From assembly GCA_934255515.1 (NCBI GenBank), contig CAKQON010000037.1:1-15536 (forward strand): a stretch of 15,536 bases of DNA, in the 5' to 3' direction. Position 1 is the stretch's first letter; each line of letters starts with the position of its first letter. This document shows, one piece after another, positions 1 to 6,891 of this stretch. The stretch is from an uncultured Sutterella sp. Its GTDB lineage: Bacteria > Pseudomonadota > Gammaproteobacteria > Burkholderiales > Burkholderiaceae_F. A program made the position numbers and the translations under genes. Below the pieces are notes generated by a model that was not told where the DNA came from, made no database searches, and saw only the letters and a program-made list of their open reading frames with translations.

Positions 1-76
1 GCACGCACACCAGTATGGCTGCTTCGTTCCCGACCTGACCAGGTTTCCGGGGCGCGCATGCGAGGGGACCCGCCAA
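1..76 (-). ncRNA. ffs: Signal recognition particle RNA (4.5S RNA), 3' end cut off
   Basis: The minus strand carries the conserved SRP RNA apical domain (positions 43 to 10): a GGTCAGGTC left side, a GGAA tetraloop (30-27) closed by a G-C pair, and a GAAGCAGCC right side. These form the symmetric and asymmetric internal loops that bind the Ffh M domain. The RNA scaffolds Ffh, which docks signal-sequence-bearing ribosomes on FtsY at the membrane. The 5' end near 76 is inferred from the promoter just upstream. The 3' end lies beyond the left window edge, so about 76 bases of a roughly 100-base RNA are visible. Identification is by motif; the exact ends are inferred. Confidence 0.9.
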
Positions 77-82
77 GGCGCG

Positions 83-111
83 AGTATAGGGAAGATGAGC
101 GGGATTTGCAA
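83..111 (-). promoter_or_regulatory. Sigma-70-type promoter of the SRP RNA gene
   Basis: On the minus strand, TTGCAA (111-106) and TATACT (88-83) are separated by exactly 17 bases. The -10 lies about 7 bases before the expected 5' end of the SRP RNA. This is one of the best promoter matches in the window, as expected for a constitutively expressed stable RNA. Confidence 0.75.
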
Positions 112-489
112 AAAATTACTTCTCGGGCCCCATGAAACGGTGCTCCCGCTAGAGAGGCATCTTCCCGAGGTGATAGTATTCACGGCATCACTTCATCGGG
201 CCTGCCGGCGCTTTTCCAGAAGGCGTTTTCCGTCGAGAGTTCTCCCTCTCCAGACGCTCATTTTTCTGCTGCCGGCCCTGAATGGCCTTTCAATTCTCTG
301 CCTGACCGAGCCTCCCCCGAAAGGGAATCCTTACCGAATCCCTCACGGAATCGCGGCTCTGACGGCAAAGCGACTTTTCACGAGCCCAGCTTCCCTTCTG
401 CCGGTCCGTCCTTCCTCGCGAGGAAGACGCGAGCGTCATTCATTAAAACAGGGAAGCATCAGGCGAATTTATTTTCCCTGGAGACATCC
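112..489. other. Intergenic region between SRP RNA promoter and trxA; one 16-bp perfect palindrome
   Basis: There is no convincing gene in these 378 bases. An open frame on the plus strand (95-493) has no ribosome binding site, an arginine- and proline-rich composition with no recognisable domain, and overlaps the SRP promoter, so I do not call it. The one striking element is a perfect 16-bp palindrome, CTTCCTCGCGAGGAAG, at 411-426, about 64 bases before the trxA start. It could be a protein-binding site for trxA control. No clear -35/-10 pair for trxA was found. Confidence 0.45.
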
Positions 490-810
490 ATGAGCGAAAT
501 TCTTCACATCACCGACGCCGACTTCGACAAGACCGTCAACAGCGACACCACCGTCTTCGTCGACTTCTGGGCCACCTGGTGCGGTCCCTGCCGCATGCTC
601 GCTCCGCGCCTTGAGCAGGCTGCCCAGACCTTCGACGGCCGCGCCGTCATCGCCAAGTACGACTGCGACCAGTCCTCGGGCAAGGCCGCCGAGTACGGCG
701 TGCGCGGCATCCCGACCATCATCGCCTTCAAGAGGGGCGAAGTGATTGACCAGCGCACCGGCGCCTGCGACCAGGCGACGCTCGACGCCTTCATCGAAAA
801 GAATCTCTAA
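490..810 (+). CDS. trxA: Thioredoxin
   Basis: This is a small cytoplasmic dithiol-disulfide oxidoreductase that reduces protein disulfides, for example in ribonucleotide reductase and PAPS reductase, and is recharged by thioredoxin reductase. The 106-residue length is normal. The active site WCGPC lies at residues 30-34. Buried Asp25 and cis-Pro75 (GIPT) are in the expected places. Two additional cysteines, Cys59 and Cys93, lie outside the active site. The ATG at 490 follows a GGAG about 7 bases upstream. It is followed by a strong hairpin and then rho. The trxA-rho order is widely conserved in proteobacteria, so identity is secure. Confidence 0.96.
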   Translation: MSEILHITDADFDKTVNSDTTVFVDFWATWCGPCRMLAPRLEQAAQTFDGRAVIAKYDCDQSSGKAAEYGVRGIPTIIAFKRGEVIDQRTGACDQATLDAFIEKNL

Positions 811-823
811 GATTCGCTTCCCT

Positions 824-874
824 GCCCGCCTCGGTTTGAATGGGACGCCCTTCAGTCCGGCGTCCCCGGCGGGC
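824..874 (+). terminator. Two-tier GC-rich hairpin after trxA, terminator-like
   Basis: An outer stem GCCCGCC (824-830) pairs with GGCGGGC (868-874), and inside it GGGACGCC (842-849) pairs perfectly with GGCGTCCC (859-866). It begins 13 bases after the trxA stop. The following ATCTTCTCCCC is only weakly T-rich, so it may act as an attenuator or 3'-end stabiliser between trxA and rho rather than a full terminator. Confidence 0.5.
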
Positions 875-1110
875 ATCTTCTCCCCTGCGGAATCTCTTCG
901 CTGAGGAGAAGCGTCCAAGCGCTCCGAAGCTTCTCCCCGGTCTCGTCGGGGATGCGCAAAAAAAAAAGAAGCTTCGGACCCGTATTCCTATTACTCAACA
1001 CTCATCCGCCGAAGACTTTCTGAGTCCCGGCGCTTCCCGTCCGGCATGCCTGCCGACGCTTACAAAAGCGCCTCATGAATTCATAAAGCGGCGGAACATC
1101 CACCAACCCC
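875..1110 (+). promoter_or_regulatory. Structured leader region upstream of rho
   Basis: No gene is seen between the trxA hairpin and rho. The stretch holds a 12-bp perfect inverted repeat (923-934 with 967-978) that encloses a CCCCG/CGGGG hairpin (935-939 with 947-951) and a run of ten A (958-967). Two short hairpins lie closer to rho, at 1038-1058 and 1057-1070; they share two bases and so cannot both form fully. rho mRNAs are known to be autoregulated by premature Rho-dependent termination in their leader, which makes a regulatory role plausible. That role here is inference. No clear promoter was found. Confidence 0.4.
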
Positions 1111-2367
1111 ATGCATCTTTCCGACCTCAAAGCGCTTCACGTTACGCAGCTTCTCGACATGGCTGCCGCCCTCGAAGTCGACAATGCCCAGCGCATGCGC
1201 AAGCAGGAGCTGATGTACGCCATTCTGAAGAAGAAGGCGAAGCTCGGCGAAACCATCTACGGCGACGGCACGCTTGAAATCCTCCCCGACGGGTACGGAT
1301 TCCTGCGCTGCCCGGACACGAGCTATCTCGCGAGCGCGGACGACATCTACATCTCTCCCTCGCAGATCCGCCGCTTCAACCTTCATACCGGCGACTCGAT
1401 TGAAGGCGAAGTCCGCATCCCGAAAGAAGGCGAGCGCTACTTTGCGCTCGTGCGCGTCGACACGGTGAATGATCTGCCGCCCGAGGCGCTCAAGCACCGC
1501 ATGCTCTTTGAGAACCTGACGCCGATCTTCCCGAACGAGCCGCTGATTCTCGAGCGCGACATGCGCGGCGACGAAAACCTCACGGGCCGCATCATCGACA
1601 TGATTGCGCCGATCGGCAAGGGCCAGCGCTCCCTCATCGTCGCGCCCCCGAAGTCGGGCAAAACGGTGCTCCTGCAGCACATCGCCCACGCGATTGCCGC
1701 CAACTACCCCGACGTCGTCCTCATGGTGCTCCTCGTCAACGAGCGCCCGGAGGAAGTGACGGAAATGCAGCGCACGATCCGCGGCGAAGTCGTTGCCGCC
1801 ACCTTCGACGAACCGGCCGTGCGCCACGTTCAGGTCGCTGAAATGGTGATCGAGAAGGCAAAGCGCCTCGCGGAATCGAAGCGCGACGTCGTCGTTCTCC
1901 TCGACTCCATCACGCGCCTTGCACGCGCCTACAACCAGGTGATCCCGTCCTCGGGCAAGGTCCTCACGGGCGGCGTTGACGCCAATGCGCTCGAACGCCC
2001 GAAGAGAATCTTCGGCGCCGCGCGCAAGATCGAGGAAGGCGGCTCCCTCACGATCATCGGCACGGCCCTCATCGACACGGGCTCGCGCATGGACGACGTG
2101 ATCTATGAGGAATTCAAGGGCACGGGCAACAACGAAATCCACCTCGAGCGCCGCATGGCCGAAAAGCGCGTCTACCCGGCCATCAACCTCAACCGCTCGG
2201 GCACGCGCCGCGAGGAGCTGCTCCTCAAGCCCGACGTTCTCCAGAAGGTGTGGGTCTTGAGAAAGTTCCTCTACGACATGGACGAACTCGAGGCGATGGA
2301 ATTCCTTCTCGACAAGCTGAAGGCCACGAAGACCAACGCCGAATTCTTCGACGCCATGAAGAAGTAA
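1111..2367 (+). CDS. rho: Transcription termination factor Rho
   Basis: This is a hexameric RNA-dependent ATPase/helicase that ends transcription of untranslated RNA. The 418-residue sequence aligns almost without gaps with E. coli Rho. The N-terminal RNA-binding domain (about 1-120) carries DGYGF at 60-64. The primary-site to motor linker follows. The ATPase core has Walker A PPKSGKT (179-185), the catalytic Glu211, Walker [12 protein letters not shown] (263-273), the Q-loop near 280-290 and the arginine finger Arg366. One oddity is Asn210 where E. coli has Asp, giving NERPEEVT. The ribosome binding site is weak (GGCGGAA about 15 bases upstream). The gene ends at a terminator shared with hemD. 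Confidence 0.98.
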   Translation: MHLSDLKALHVTQLLDMAAALEVDNAQRMRKQELMYAILKKKAKLGETIYGDGTLEILPDGYGFLRCPDTSYLASADDIYISPSQIRRFNLHTGDSIEGEVRIPKEGERYFALVRVDTVNDLPPEALKHRMLFENLTPIFPNEPLILERDMRGDENLTGRIIDMIAPIGKGQRSLIVAPPKSGKTVLLQHIAHAIAANYPDVVLMVLLVNERPEEVTEMQRTIRGEVVAATFDEPAVRHVQVAEMVIEKAKRLAESKRDVVVLLDSITRLARAYNQVIPSSGKVLTGGVDANALERPKRIFGAARKIEEGGSLTIIGTALIDTGSRMDDVIYEEFKGTGNNEIHLERRMAEKRVYPAINLNRSGTRREELLLKPDVLQKVWVLRKFLYDMDELEAMEFLLDKLKATKTNAEFFDAMKK

Positions 2368-2430
2368 GGCGCTTCCCGTCCGGGTGCGAGGCTTCCCGCC
2401 GCGCCCCCGAAGAAAAGCGTCCTGAAAGCA

Positions 2431-2480
2431 AAAACGCCGCTTCTCTTCCGGTTTTTCCGGGAAAAGCGGCGTTTTCTTTT
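2431..2480. terminator. Bidirectional intrinsic terminator between convergent rho and hemD
   Basis: AAAACGCCGCTT (2431-2442) pairs perfectly with AAGCGGCGTTTT (2464-2475), with an inner CCGG/CCGG pairing. A-tracts and T-tracts flank both sides (CTTTT to 2480 on the plus strand). The structure therefore works for rho reading rightward and for hemD reading leftward. Confidence 0.85.
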
Positions 2481-2501
2481 ACCTGAGGCGCAGCCTCGGC
2501 A

Positions 2502-3299
2502 TCAATGCCCGAGGTGCTTCAGAATATGCGCCATCACCGTTTCGTCATCGGTTGAGGTGAGCTCTATCTGAGAGAAGCCCGCTTCTCTCAGGCGCTTCTC
2601 GATTCGCGGATGAATCGCCACAGCGACGCCCGACGTGATCCAGTCGCGCGCGCCCGCAACAGGGCGCACGGCATGCATAAGAACGTCGACCGCATCGGTG
2701 CTCGTGATGTAGACGACGGGCGAAGGCCCCGCCACCGCGAGCTGCAGGCGGCGGAATTCCTGCGCGTCAAGTTCGAGCGGCATGCGCACATAGGCGCAGA
2801 GAACGACGACGTCGCTCCCGATGCTTCTGAACTGCTCGGGAAGCCACTCGCGCCCCGTCTGGCCGCGAAGGAATAGAACGCGCGACGGAGCGCCGTGCGC
2901 CTGCACGATGGGCCAGAGCGCTTCAGAACCCGAATGCTCCGCATCGCCCTCGGGGTAGATGAGCTTCACCTTGTCGCCCCAGGCGGCGCGGATGACGCGG
3001 GCCGTACCTTCGCCGACGGTTGCGAGTGTGATGTGCTCGGGCCACTCCCGAACCCAGTGCGCGACAGCCGTCACGGCTGCCGGGCTCGGCAGAACCACCA
3101 TCTCAACGTCGTCGAGGTTCGAAAGCCGCTCCGTGATGAGATCGGTTTCCTGCGGGAGCTCAATCCTGAAGGCAGGCCAGCGCCACACCTTGTCCGACCG
3201 GGCTTCGAGCTGATCAGCCAGGCGATTGTTGGCTTCGCCAGGCCGCATCAGAATGACGGGACGGCTCTGAGCCGCATCATGCGCATTCGAAAGGATCAT
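2502..3299 (-). CDS. hemD: Uroporphyrinogen-III synthase
   Basis: The enzyme cyclises hydroxymethylbilane with inversion of ring D to give uroporphyrinogen III, the common precursor of haem, sirohaem and cobalamin. The 265-residue length fits the family. The sequence shows the two-lobed HemD pattern: an N-terminal PVILMRPGE segment, the VVLPSPAAV stretch, [10 protein letters not shown] near the lobe junction, and [13 protein letters not shown] in the C-terminal half. Its ATG overlaps the hemC stop codon as ATGA (3299-3296), with no separate ribosome binding site, which indicates translational coupling. HemD sequences are poorly conserved, so the assignment leans on both motifs and the hemC neighbour. 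No hemX follows; the operon ends at the shared terminator. Confidence 0.93.
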   Translation of the reverse strand: MILSNAHDAAQSRPVILMRPGEANNRLADQLEARSDKVWRWPAFRIELPQETDLITERLSNLDDVEMVVLPSPAAVTAVAHWVREWPEHITLATVGEGTARVIRAAWGDKVKLIYPEGDAEHSGSEALWPIVQAHGAPSRVLFLRGQTGREWLPEQFRSIGSDVVVLCAYVRMPLELDAQEFRRLQLAVAGPSPVVYITSTDAVDVLMHAVRPVAGARDWITSGVAVAIHPRIEKRLREAGFSQIELTSTDDETVMAHILKHLGH

Positions 3300-4225
3300 T
3301 GGAGGCAGGCCTTGAGATATTCCTCGGCGCCCTGGCGGCGGAGGTCGGCGACGACCTTCGCGGCGAGCGCTTCAGGATCAGAAAGAGGACCGCGGGCTTC
3401 GGAGAAGACCGCTTCGCCGATGTGATGGTTGCCGACCAAGGCGCGCAGCCACAGTTCGCCGTTTTCAACGATGGCGTAAGCGGCGAGCGGCACCTGGCAG
3501 GAACCGCCGAGCGCTCGCGACACGGCGCGCTCCGCAAAGCAGCAGGCGCGCGTTTCAGGGCTGTTGATGAAGGCAAGCGCTTCTTCCATCTTCTTGTCGC
3601 CCGCACGGATTTCAAGGCCGAGCGCGCCCTGACCGGGCGAGGGAAGGCTCACTTCGGCCGGGATGATCTGACGGATGCGCTCAGAGAGCCCGAGGCGCTT
3701 CAGGCCGGCGCTCGCCATCACGAGGGCGTCGTATTCGCCTTCATCGAGCTTGCGAAGGCGCGTGCCCACGTTGCCGCGCACCGGCAGAACCTTGAGGTGC
3801 GGATAGCGCATGCGCAGCATCAGCTCGCGGCGCAGGCTCGCCGTACCGACGCGCGCGCCCTCGGGCATCTCGTCGAGCGAGGCGTACTTCGGGGAGACGA
3901 AGGCGTCCCTCGGATCCTCGCGTTCGGAGACCGCAACGAGTTCAAAGCCTTCGGGAAGCTCCATCGGAACGTCCTTGAGGGAATGCACCGCGAGGTCGGC
4001 TTCGCCATTCTGCATGGCAACCTCAAGCTCCTTCACGAAGAGGCCCTTGCCGCCCACCTTGGAGAGCGTGCGGTCGAGAATCTGGTCGCCGCGGGTCGTC
4101 ATGCCGAGGAGCTCCACCGATGCACCCGGATAGCGGTCGCGCAGAAGCGCCTGAACATGAAGAGCCTGCCACATGGCAAGGGGACTTTCGCGGGTGGCGA
4201 TGACGCAGCGGTCAAACTGGGACAT
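3296..4225 (-). CDS. hemC: Porphobilinogen deaminase (hydroxymethylbilane synthase)
   Basis: This cytoplasmic enzyme condenses four porphobilinogen molecules into hydroxymethylbilane. The 309-residue length matches the family. Visible features are the N-terminal [12 protein letters not shown], the catalytic aspartate in HSLKDVPM (Asp85), the arginine-rich TASLRRE (about 129-134) and [20 protein letters not shown] segments, [12 protein letters not shown], and the cofactor-binding Cys243 in [12 protein letters not shown], to which the dipyrromethane primer attaches. It is first in a two-gene operon with hemD and overlaps it by four bases. Upstream, on the divergent side, lies rpmE2. The ATG at 4225 has only a weak AAAG-type ribosome binding site. 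Confidence 0.97.
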   Translation of the reverse strand: MSQFDRCVIATRESPLAMWQALHVQALLRDRYPGASVELLGMTTRGDQILDRTLSKVGGKGLFVKELEVAMQNGEADLAVHSLKDVPMELPEGFELVAVSEREDPRDAFVSPKYASLDEMPEGARVGTASLRRELMLRMRYPHLKVLPVRGNVGTRLRKLDEGEYDALVMASAGLKRLGLSERIRQIIPAEVSLPSPGQGALGLEIRAGDKKMEEALAFINSPETRACCFAERAVSRALGGSCQVPLAAYAIVENGELWLRALVGNHHIGEAVFSEARGPLSDPEALAAKVVADLRRQGAEEYLKACLQ

Positions 4226-4362
4226 GATGCTTTCGTGAACTCTTAAAGAAGTGTGCGGGAAGCGCTACCGCCGGGAAGCCGGGATTACGGATCATCCCCG
4301 GGGCAAAGCGCTCTGAAAATCTTTCAAACGAAGTTCCATTCTAGTTTGCGCCCTTTTTTTCG

Positions 4363-4398
4363 TCCTTAAGGCGATCCGCGCCCGCCGAGCCTTAAGGA
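4363..4398. promoter_or_regulatory. Paired CCTTAAGG operator-like element between hemC and rpmE2
   Basis: TCCTTAAGGC (4363-4372) and GCCTTAAGGA (4389-4398) form a perfect 10-bp inverted repeat with a 16-base spacer. Each arm itself holds the 8-bp palindrome CCTTAAGG, and the centres are 26 bp apart. It lies about 42 bases upstream of the rpmE2 -35 and about 140 bases upstream of hemC. The arrangement resembles tandem sites for a dimeric regulator, but no known box was recognised. Confidence 0.4.
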
Positions 4399-4439
4399 GA
4401 AGTCCCAGTCATTCTGAAAAGAATCCTCCGCTTCTCAGC

Positions 4440-4468
4440 TTGCACTCTTTCGGCGCTTTAGGGATAAT
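4440..4468 (+). promoter_or_regulatory. Sigma-70-type promoter of rpmE2
   Basis: TTGCAC (4440-4445) and GATAAT (4463-4468) are separated by exactly 17 bases. Transcription would start near 4475, leaving a leader of about 115 bases before the rpmE2 ATG. Confidence 0.7.
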
Positions 4469-4474
4469 TACCGA

Positions 4475-4590
4475 TCTTCCCAGTTGGCACGTGGGCCGGC
4501 ATGCCCGTTAGAAGACCTCCCCAGGATTGGAGGCAGACGCGCAAGGCCGCCAGGGCGACCGACAACAAAAAACTAGGAAAATTCTTCAAA
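4475..4590 (+). promoter_or_regulatory. 5' leader of rpmE2 with small hairpins
   Basis: The predicted 115-base untranslated leader can form GGGC/GCCC (around 4492-4505), CCTCC/GGAGG (4516-4520 with 4529-4533) and a GGCCGCC/GGCGACC hairpin around 4548-4562. Ribosomal protein genes often carry leader structures for autogenous control. That role is inferred here and matches no leader family I can name. Confidence 0.3.
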
Positions 4591-4878
4591 ATGAAGCCGA
4601 ATATTCATCCCGAGTACCGTCCCGTCGCTTTCATCGACCTCTCGATCAACAAGACGTTCATCATCCCGTCGTCCGTTCAGACGCGTGAAACCACGGTGAT
4701 CGACGGCGTGACCTACCCGCTCTTCAAGCTCGATACGTCGTCCGCCTCGCACCCGTTCTACACGGGCGCCCAGACCCGCATCGTCGAAGCTGGCCGCGTC
4801 GAGAAGTTCCGCGCGAAGTTCGCCGCCAAGAAGCAGGCGCTCAACACCGCTGCCGAAGCCGCCAAGTCCTCCAAGTAA
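4591..4878 (+). CDS. rpmE2: 50S ribosomal protein L31, type B (bL31, zinc-free form)
   Basis: This is a structural protein of the large ribosomal subunit near the central protuberance. At 95 residues, the start MKPNIHPEYRPVAF and the segment SSASHPFYTGAQ are typical of type B L31. The zinc-binding CxxC pairs of type A L31 are absent: there is no cysteine at all. The frame is open upstream to an ATG at 4501, but that start would add 30 unrelated residues and lacks a ribosome binding site. The ATG at 4591 has AGGA about 12 bases upstream and begins the conserved protein. In many bacteria this paralogue replaces the zinc form under zinc shortage. No Zur box was recognised. Confidence 0.95.
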   Translation: MKPNIHPEYRPVAFIDLSINKTFIIPSSVQTRETTVIDGVTYPLFKLDTSSASHPFYTGAQTRIVEAGRVEKFRAKFAAKKQALNTAAEAAKSSK

Positions 4879-4893
4879 TTTGGATGACGCCCC

Positions 4894-4931
4894 CCGGCGG
4901 GAGCCTCCTTTCGGAGAGACTCCGCCGCCGG
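4894..4931 (+). terminator. First hairpin downstream of rpmE2
   Basis: CCGGCGG (4894-4900) pairs with CCGCCGG (4925-4931), with further GGAG/CTCC pairing inside. It starts 15 bases after the rpmE2 stop. No T-tract follows, so alone it is a weak terminator candidate or a 3'-end stabiliser. Confidence 0.4.
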
Positions 4932-4950
4932 CGCTTCCCGCAGGATGAAT

Positions 4951-4985
4951 CCGCAGAAGGCTTTCTCAGGAAAGCTTTACTGCGG
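4951..4985 (+). repeat. Second hairpin downstream of rpmE2
   Basis: CCGCAG (4951-4956) pairs with CTGCGG (4980-4985), and AAGGCTTTC (4957-4965) pairs with GAAAGCTTT (4970-4978) around a TCAG loop, with one wobble pair and one bulged A. This is a long, nearly continuous stem with no gene in it. Confidence 0.45.
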
Positions 4986-4986
4986 A

Positions 4987-5035
4987 CGCAGAGAAAAGGA
5001 GAGATCCACATTGTTGGGCTCTCCTTTTCTTTGCG
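4987..5035. terminator. Third hairpin downstream of rpmE2, probable terminator
   Basis: CGCAGAGAAAAGGAGAG (4987-5003) pairs with CTCTCCTTTTCTTTGCG (5019-5035). That is 17 bp with a single G-T wobble and a 15-base loop. The right arm is itself T-rich. It stands between rpmE2 and the next gene and is the best candidate for the actual rpmE2 termination point. Confidence 0.6.
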
Positions 5036-5156
5036 TTAACAGAAGCCTGCCATCCGCAAAGTGCGGCCCCGCTGCCGCACCTCCGCATTCGAGGATCCTT
5101 CCGGTTAAGGAAAGCATTCCTTTCCCGCAGAATCTCCTGAAAAAGGAACTTTCCGC

Positions 5157-6872
5157 ATGCTCACTCAGCGTCCCACACCCGCCTTCCTCTCGCAGGAGGC
5201 CGCCCGCAGACTGCCGCGCTTCGCGCTCTTTCTGCTCCTCGGCGCATTCATTCTTTCGGGCCTCTGGTCGCAGGATCTCTGGACGCTGCGCGATGCGGAA
5301 ACTTTCGGCATCTCCCGGTCGATGCTATCCGAAGGCCTCTCAGCCTGGCTTCTTCCTGAAGTTTCCGGAATGCCGGTATCAGCGGGTCCCGTGAGCGGCT
5401 GGGTAGCCGCCGTCTTTACCGCGCTCTTTTCGGGTCTCGCGGGCGAAGTCGGCGCCTACCGGCTCGCGAGCCTCTTCTGGTTTGCGCTCACGACGGCCTC
5501 GCTCTGGTATGGCGCCTACCGGCTCGCAAGACGCAATGAAGCGCAGCCCGTCGCCTTCGCGTTTGGCGGCCAGGCGGAACCGAGAAACTACGGGCGCGCG
5601 GTTGCGGACTGCGCCGTCCTTCTTTTCGTTGCGACCTTCGGCATCGTCGCCCGCCAGCATGAACCTATCGCCGGAACGGCGCTCCTTTCCTTTGCTGCGC
5701 TCAACTTCTTCGGCATCGCGATGACGCTGAAGCGCCCCTTTGCGGGCGCCTTCCTCTCCGGCCTCGCCTGCGGCTTTGCCGCCCTCACGTCGGCCGTCAC
5801 TGCCGGACTCTGGCTTCTCTGCGCGACGATCATCGTTCATACTTTTGCCCGCACGTTCCCGGGAAGCCGCGACCGGCGAATTCTTTCTGCGCTCGCGGGA
5901 ACGGCGCTCCCCGTCGTCCTCTGGGCGTGCGCGGCGTTCCTCCTTTACCCGGAAGCGGCCGCAGTCTGGTTTGAAAAGTGGGCAACCCATCAGGCGGAAT
6001 TCTTTGATCTCTCCTCCTCGCACACCGTGCTCTGGCTCCTCAGGACCAGCGTCTGGTTCCTCTGCCCCGCCTGGCCTCTCGCGCTCTGGGCGCTCTACAG
6101 CTGGCGCCGGCAGCTCGACCGTTCGCAGATTCTGATTCCTGCCGCCCTGGTGCTGACCGCTGCGGGCGCGGGGCTCTTCACGGAAGAAGGCGCTGCGGAG
6201 CTGCTTCTCCTCATTTCCGTGCCGGGTCTCATGACGCTCGCCGCCTTCGGGCTCATTACCCTCAGGCAGTCGCGGGAGAATCTCCTCGACTGGTTTGCCA
6301 TTTCGGTCTTCTCCGTGACGCTCATCGCCCTCTGGCTCTACTGGCTGGCGTCGATGCTCGGATTCCCGCCCAAGATGGCGCATTCCATTGAAATGCTCTC
6401 GCCCGGGTTTGAACCGACCTTCGGCGGGGGCGCGCTCACGAGCTTTGCCGCCTGCGTGATCTGGGTGGTCTTCGTTGCCTGGCGCCTCACCCACCGTCCG
6501 ATCGTCGTCTGGCGCGGTCCTTGGCTTTCCGCTGCCGGCATGACGGCTACCTCCATCACCTTCCTCGGTCTCTGGCACCCGGCGATCGACATTGCCCGCT
6601 CCTACAAGGCCCCGGCGCTTCAGATTGCCTCTGAAGCGAAGCGACTCACGGGCGAGGAGTCTCCCCTCATTGAAGGGAACCTTCTTTCTCCCGGCATCCG
6701 CACGGTTTTCACGCTCCATGGCGGCATCCATTTTGCGCCGGCGGGCGAAGGCGCGAAGCTCAGGCTTGTTCGCTACCGCGGAAGCGACGTTCCCCGGGAA
6801 GCGCTCACGCCGCCCGTCTCGCGCCCCCATACCGATGAAGCCTTCACACTCGTCCCCGGACGCAACCGCTAA
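5157..6872 (+). CDS. GT-C fold membrane glycosyltransferase-like protein (ArnT/PMT-like, family 39 type)
   Basis: This 571-residue protein has about 12-13 predicted membrane segments (for example 21-38, 103-121, 196-229, 242-263, 290-316, 378-400, 425-443) and a soluble C-terminal tail from about 475. The first periplasmic loop, LWTLRDAETFGISRSML (41-57), has acidic Asp46 and Glu48. The following GMPVSAGPVSGWV corresponds in position to the loop of ArnT-like enzymes that use lipid-linked sugars. Substrate and acceptor cannot be told. AAGGAA 8 bases before the ATG at 5157 supports the start. It ends 19 bases before the MATE gene, so the two are probably co-transcribed. It could be a diverged, non-catalytic member of the fold. 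Confidence 0.7.
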   Translation: MLTQRPTPAFLSQEAARRLPRFALFLLLGAFILSGLWSQDLWTLRDAETFGISRSMLSEGLSAWLLPEVSGMPVSAGPVSGWVAAVFTALFSGLAGEVGAYRLASLFWFALTTASLWYGAYRLARRNEAQPVAFAFGGQAEPRNYGRAVADCAVLLFVATFGIVARQHEPIAGTALLSFAALNFFGIAMTLKRPFAGAFLSGLACGFAALTSAVTAGLWLLCATIIVHTFARTFPGSRDRRILSALAGTALPVVLWACAAFLLYPEAAAVWFEKWATHQAEFFDLSSSHTVLWLLRTSVWFLCPAWPLALWALYSWRRQLDRSQILIPAALVLTAAGAGLFTEEGAAELLLLISVPGLMTLAAFGLITLRQSRENLLDWFAISVFSVTLIALWLYWLASMLGFPPKMAHSIEMLSPGFEPTFGGGALTSFAACVIWVVFVAWRLTHRPIVVWRGPWLSAAGMTATSITFLGLWHPAIDIARSYKAPALQIASEAKRLTGEESPLIEGNLLSPGIRTVFTLHGGIHFAPAGEGAKLRLVRYRGSDVPREALTPPVSRPHTDEAFTLVPGRNR

Positions 6873-6891
6873 TTCTCTTTTTTAAAGCGTC

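Noticed and set aside
95..493. Open frame of 132 codons on the plus strand before trxA
   Set aside because: No ribosome binding site, overlaps the SRP RNA promoter and the trxA start, low-complexity Arg/Pro/Ser composition, and no recognisable domain.
923..978. Intrinsic terminator reading of the nested inverted repeat with the A10 tract
   Set aside because: On neither strand does a T-tract directly follow the 3' side of a stem. On the minus strand the T run lies inside the loop, before the inner hairpin.
3299..4246. 315-codon plus-strand open frame opposite hemC
   Set aside because: hemC on the other strand is unambiguous; this frame has no family resemblance.
4338..4343. TAGAAT as the -10 of a hemC promoter on the minus strand
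   Set aside because: No acceptable -35 at 16-18 bases spacing (the sequence there is AGGACG), so the hemC promoter is left uncalled.
4501..4590. N-terminal extension of L31 from the ATG at 4501
   Set aside because: The added 30 residues match nothing in L31, there is no ribosome binding site, and the region is the predicted structured leader.
5379..6830. 483-codon minus-strand open frame opposite the glycosyltransferase-like gene
   Set aside because: Very Arg/Glu/Gly-rich, no domain, and opposite a gene with coherent membrane segments and a good ribosome binding site.
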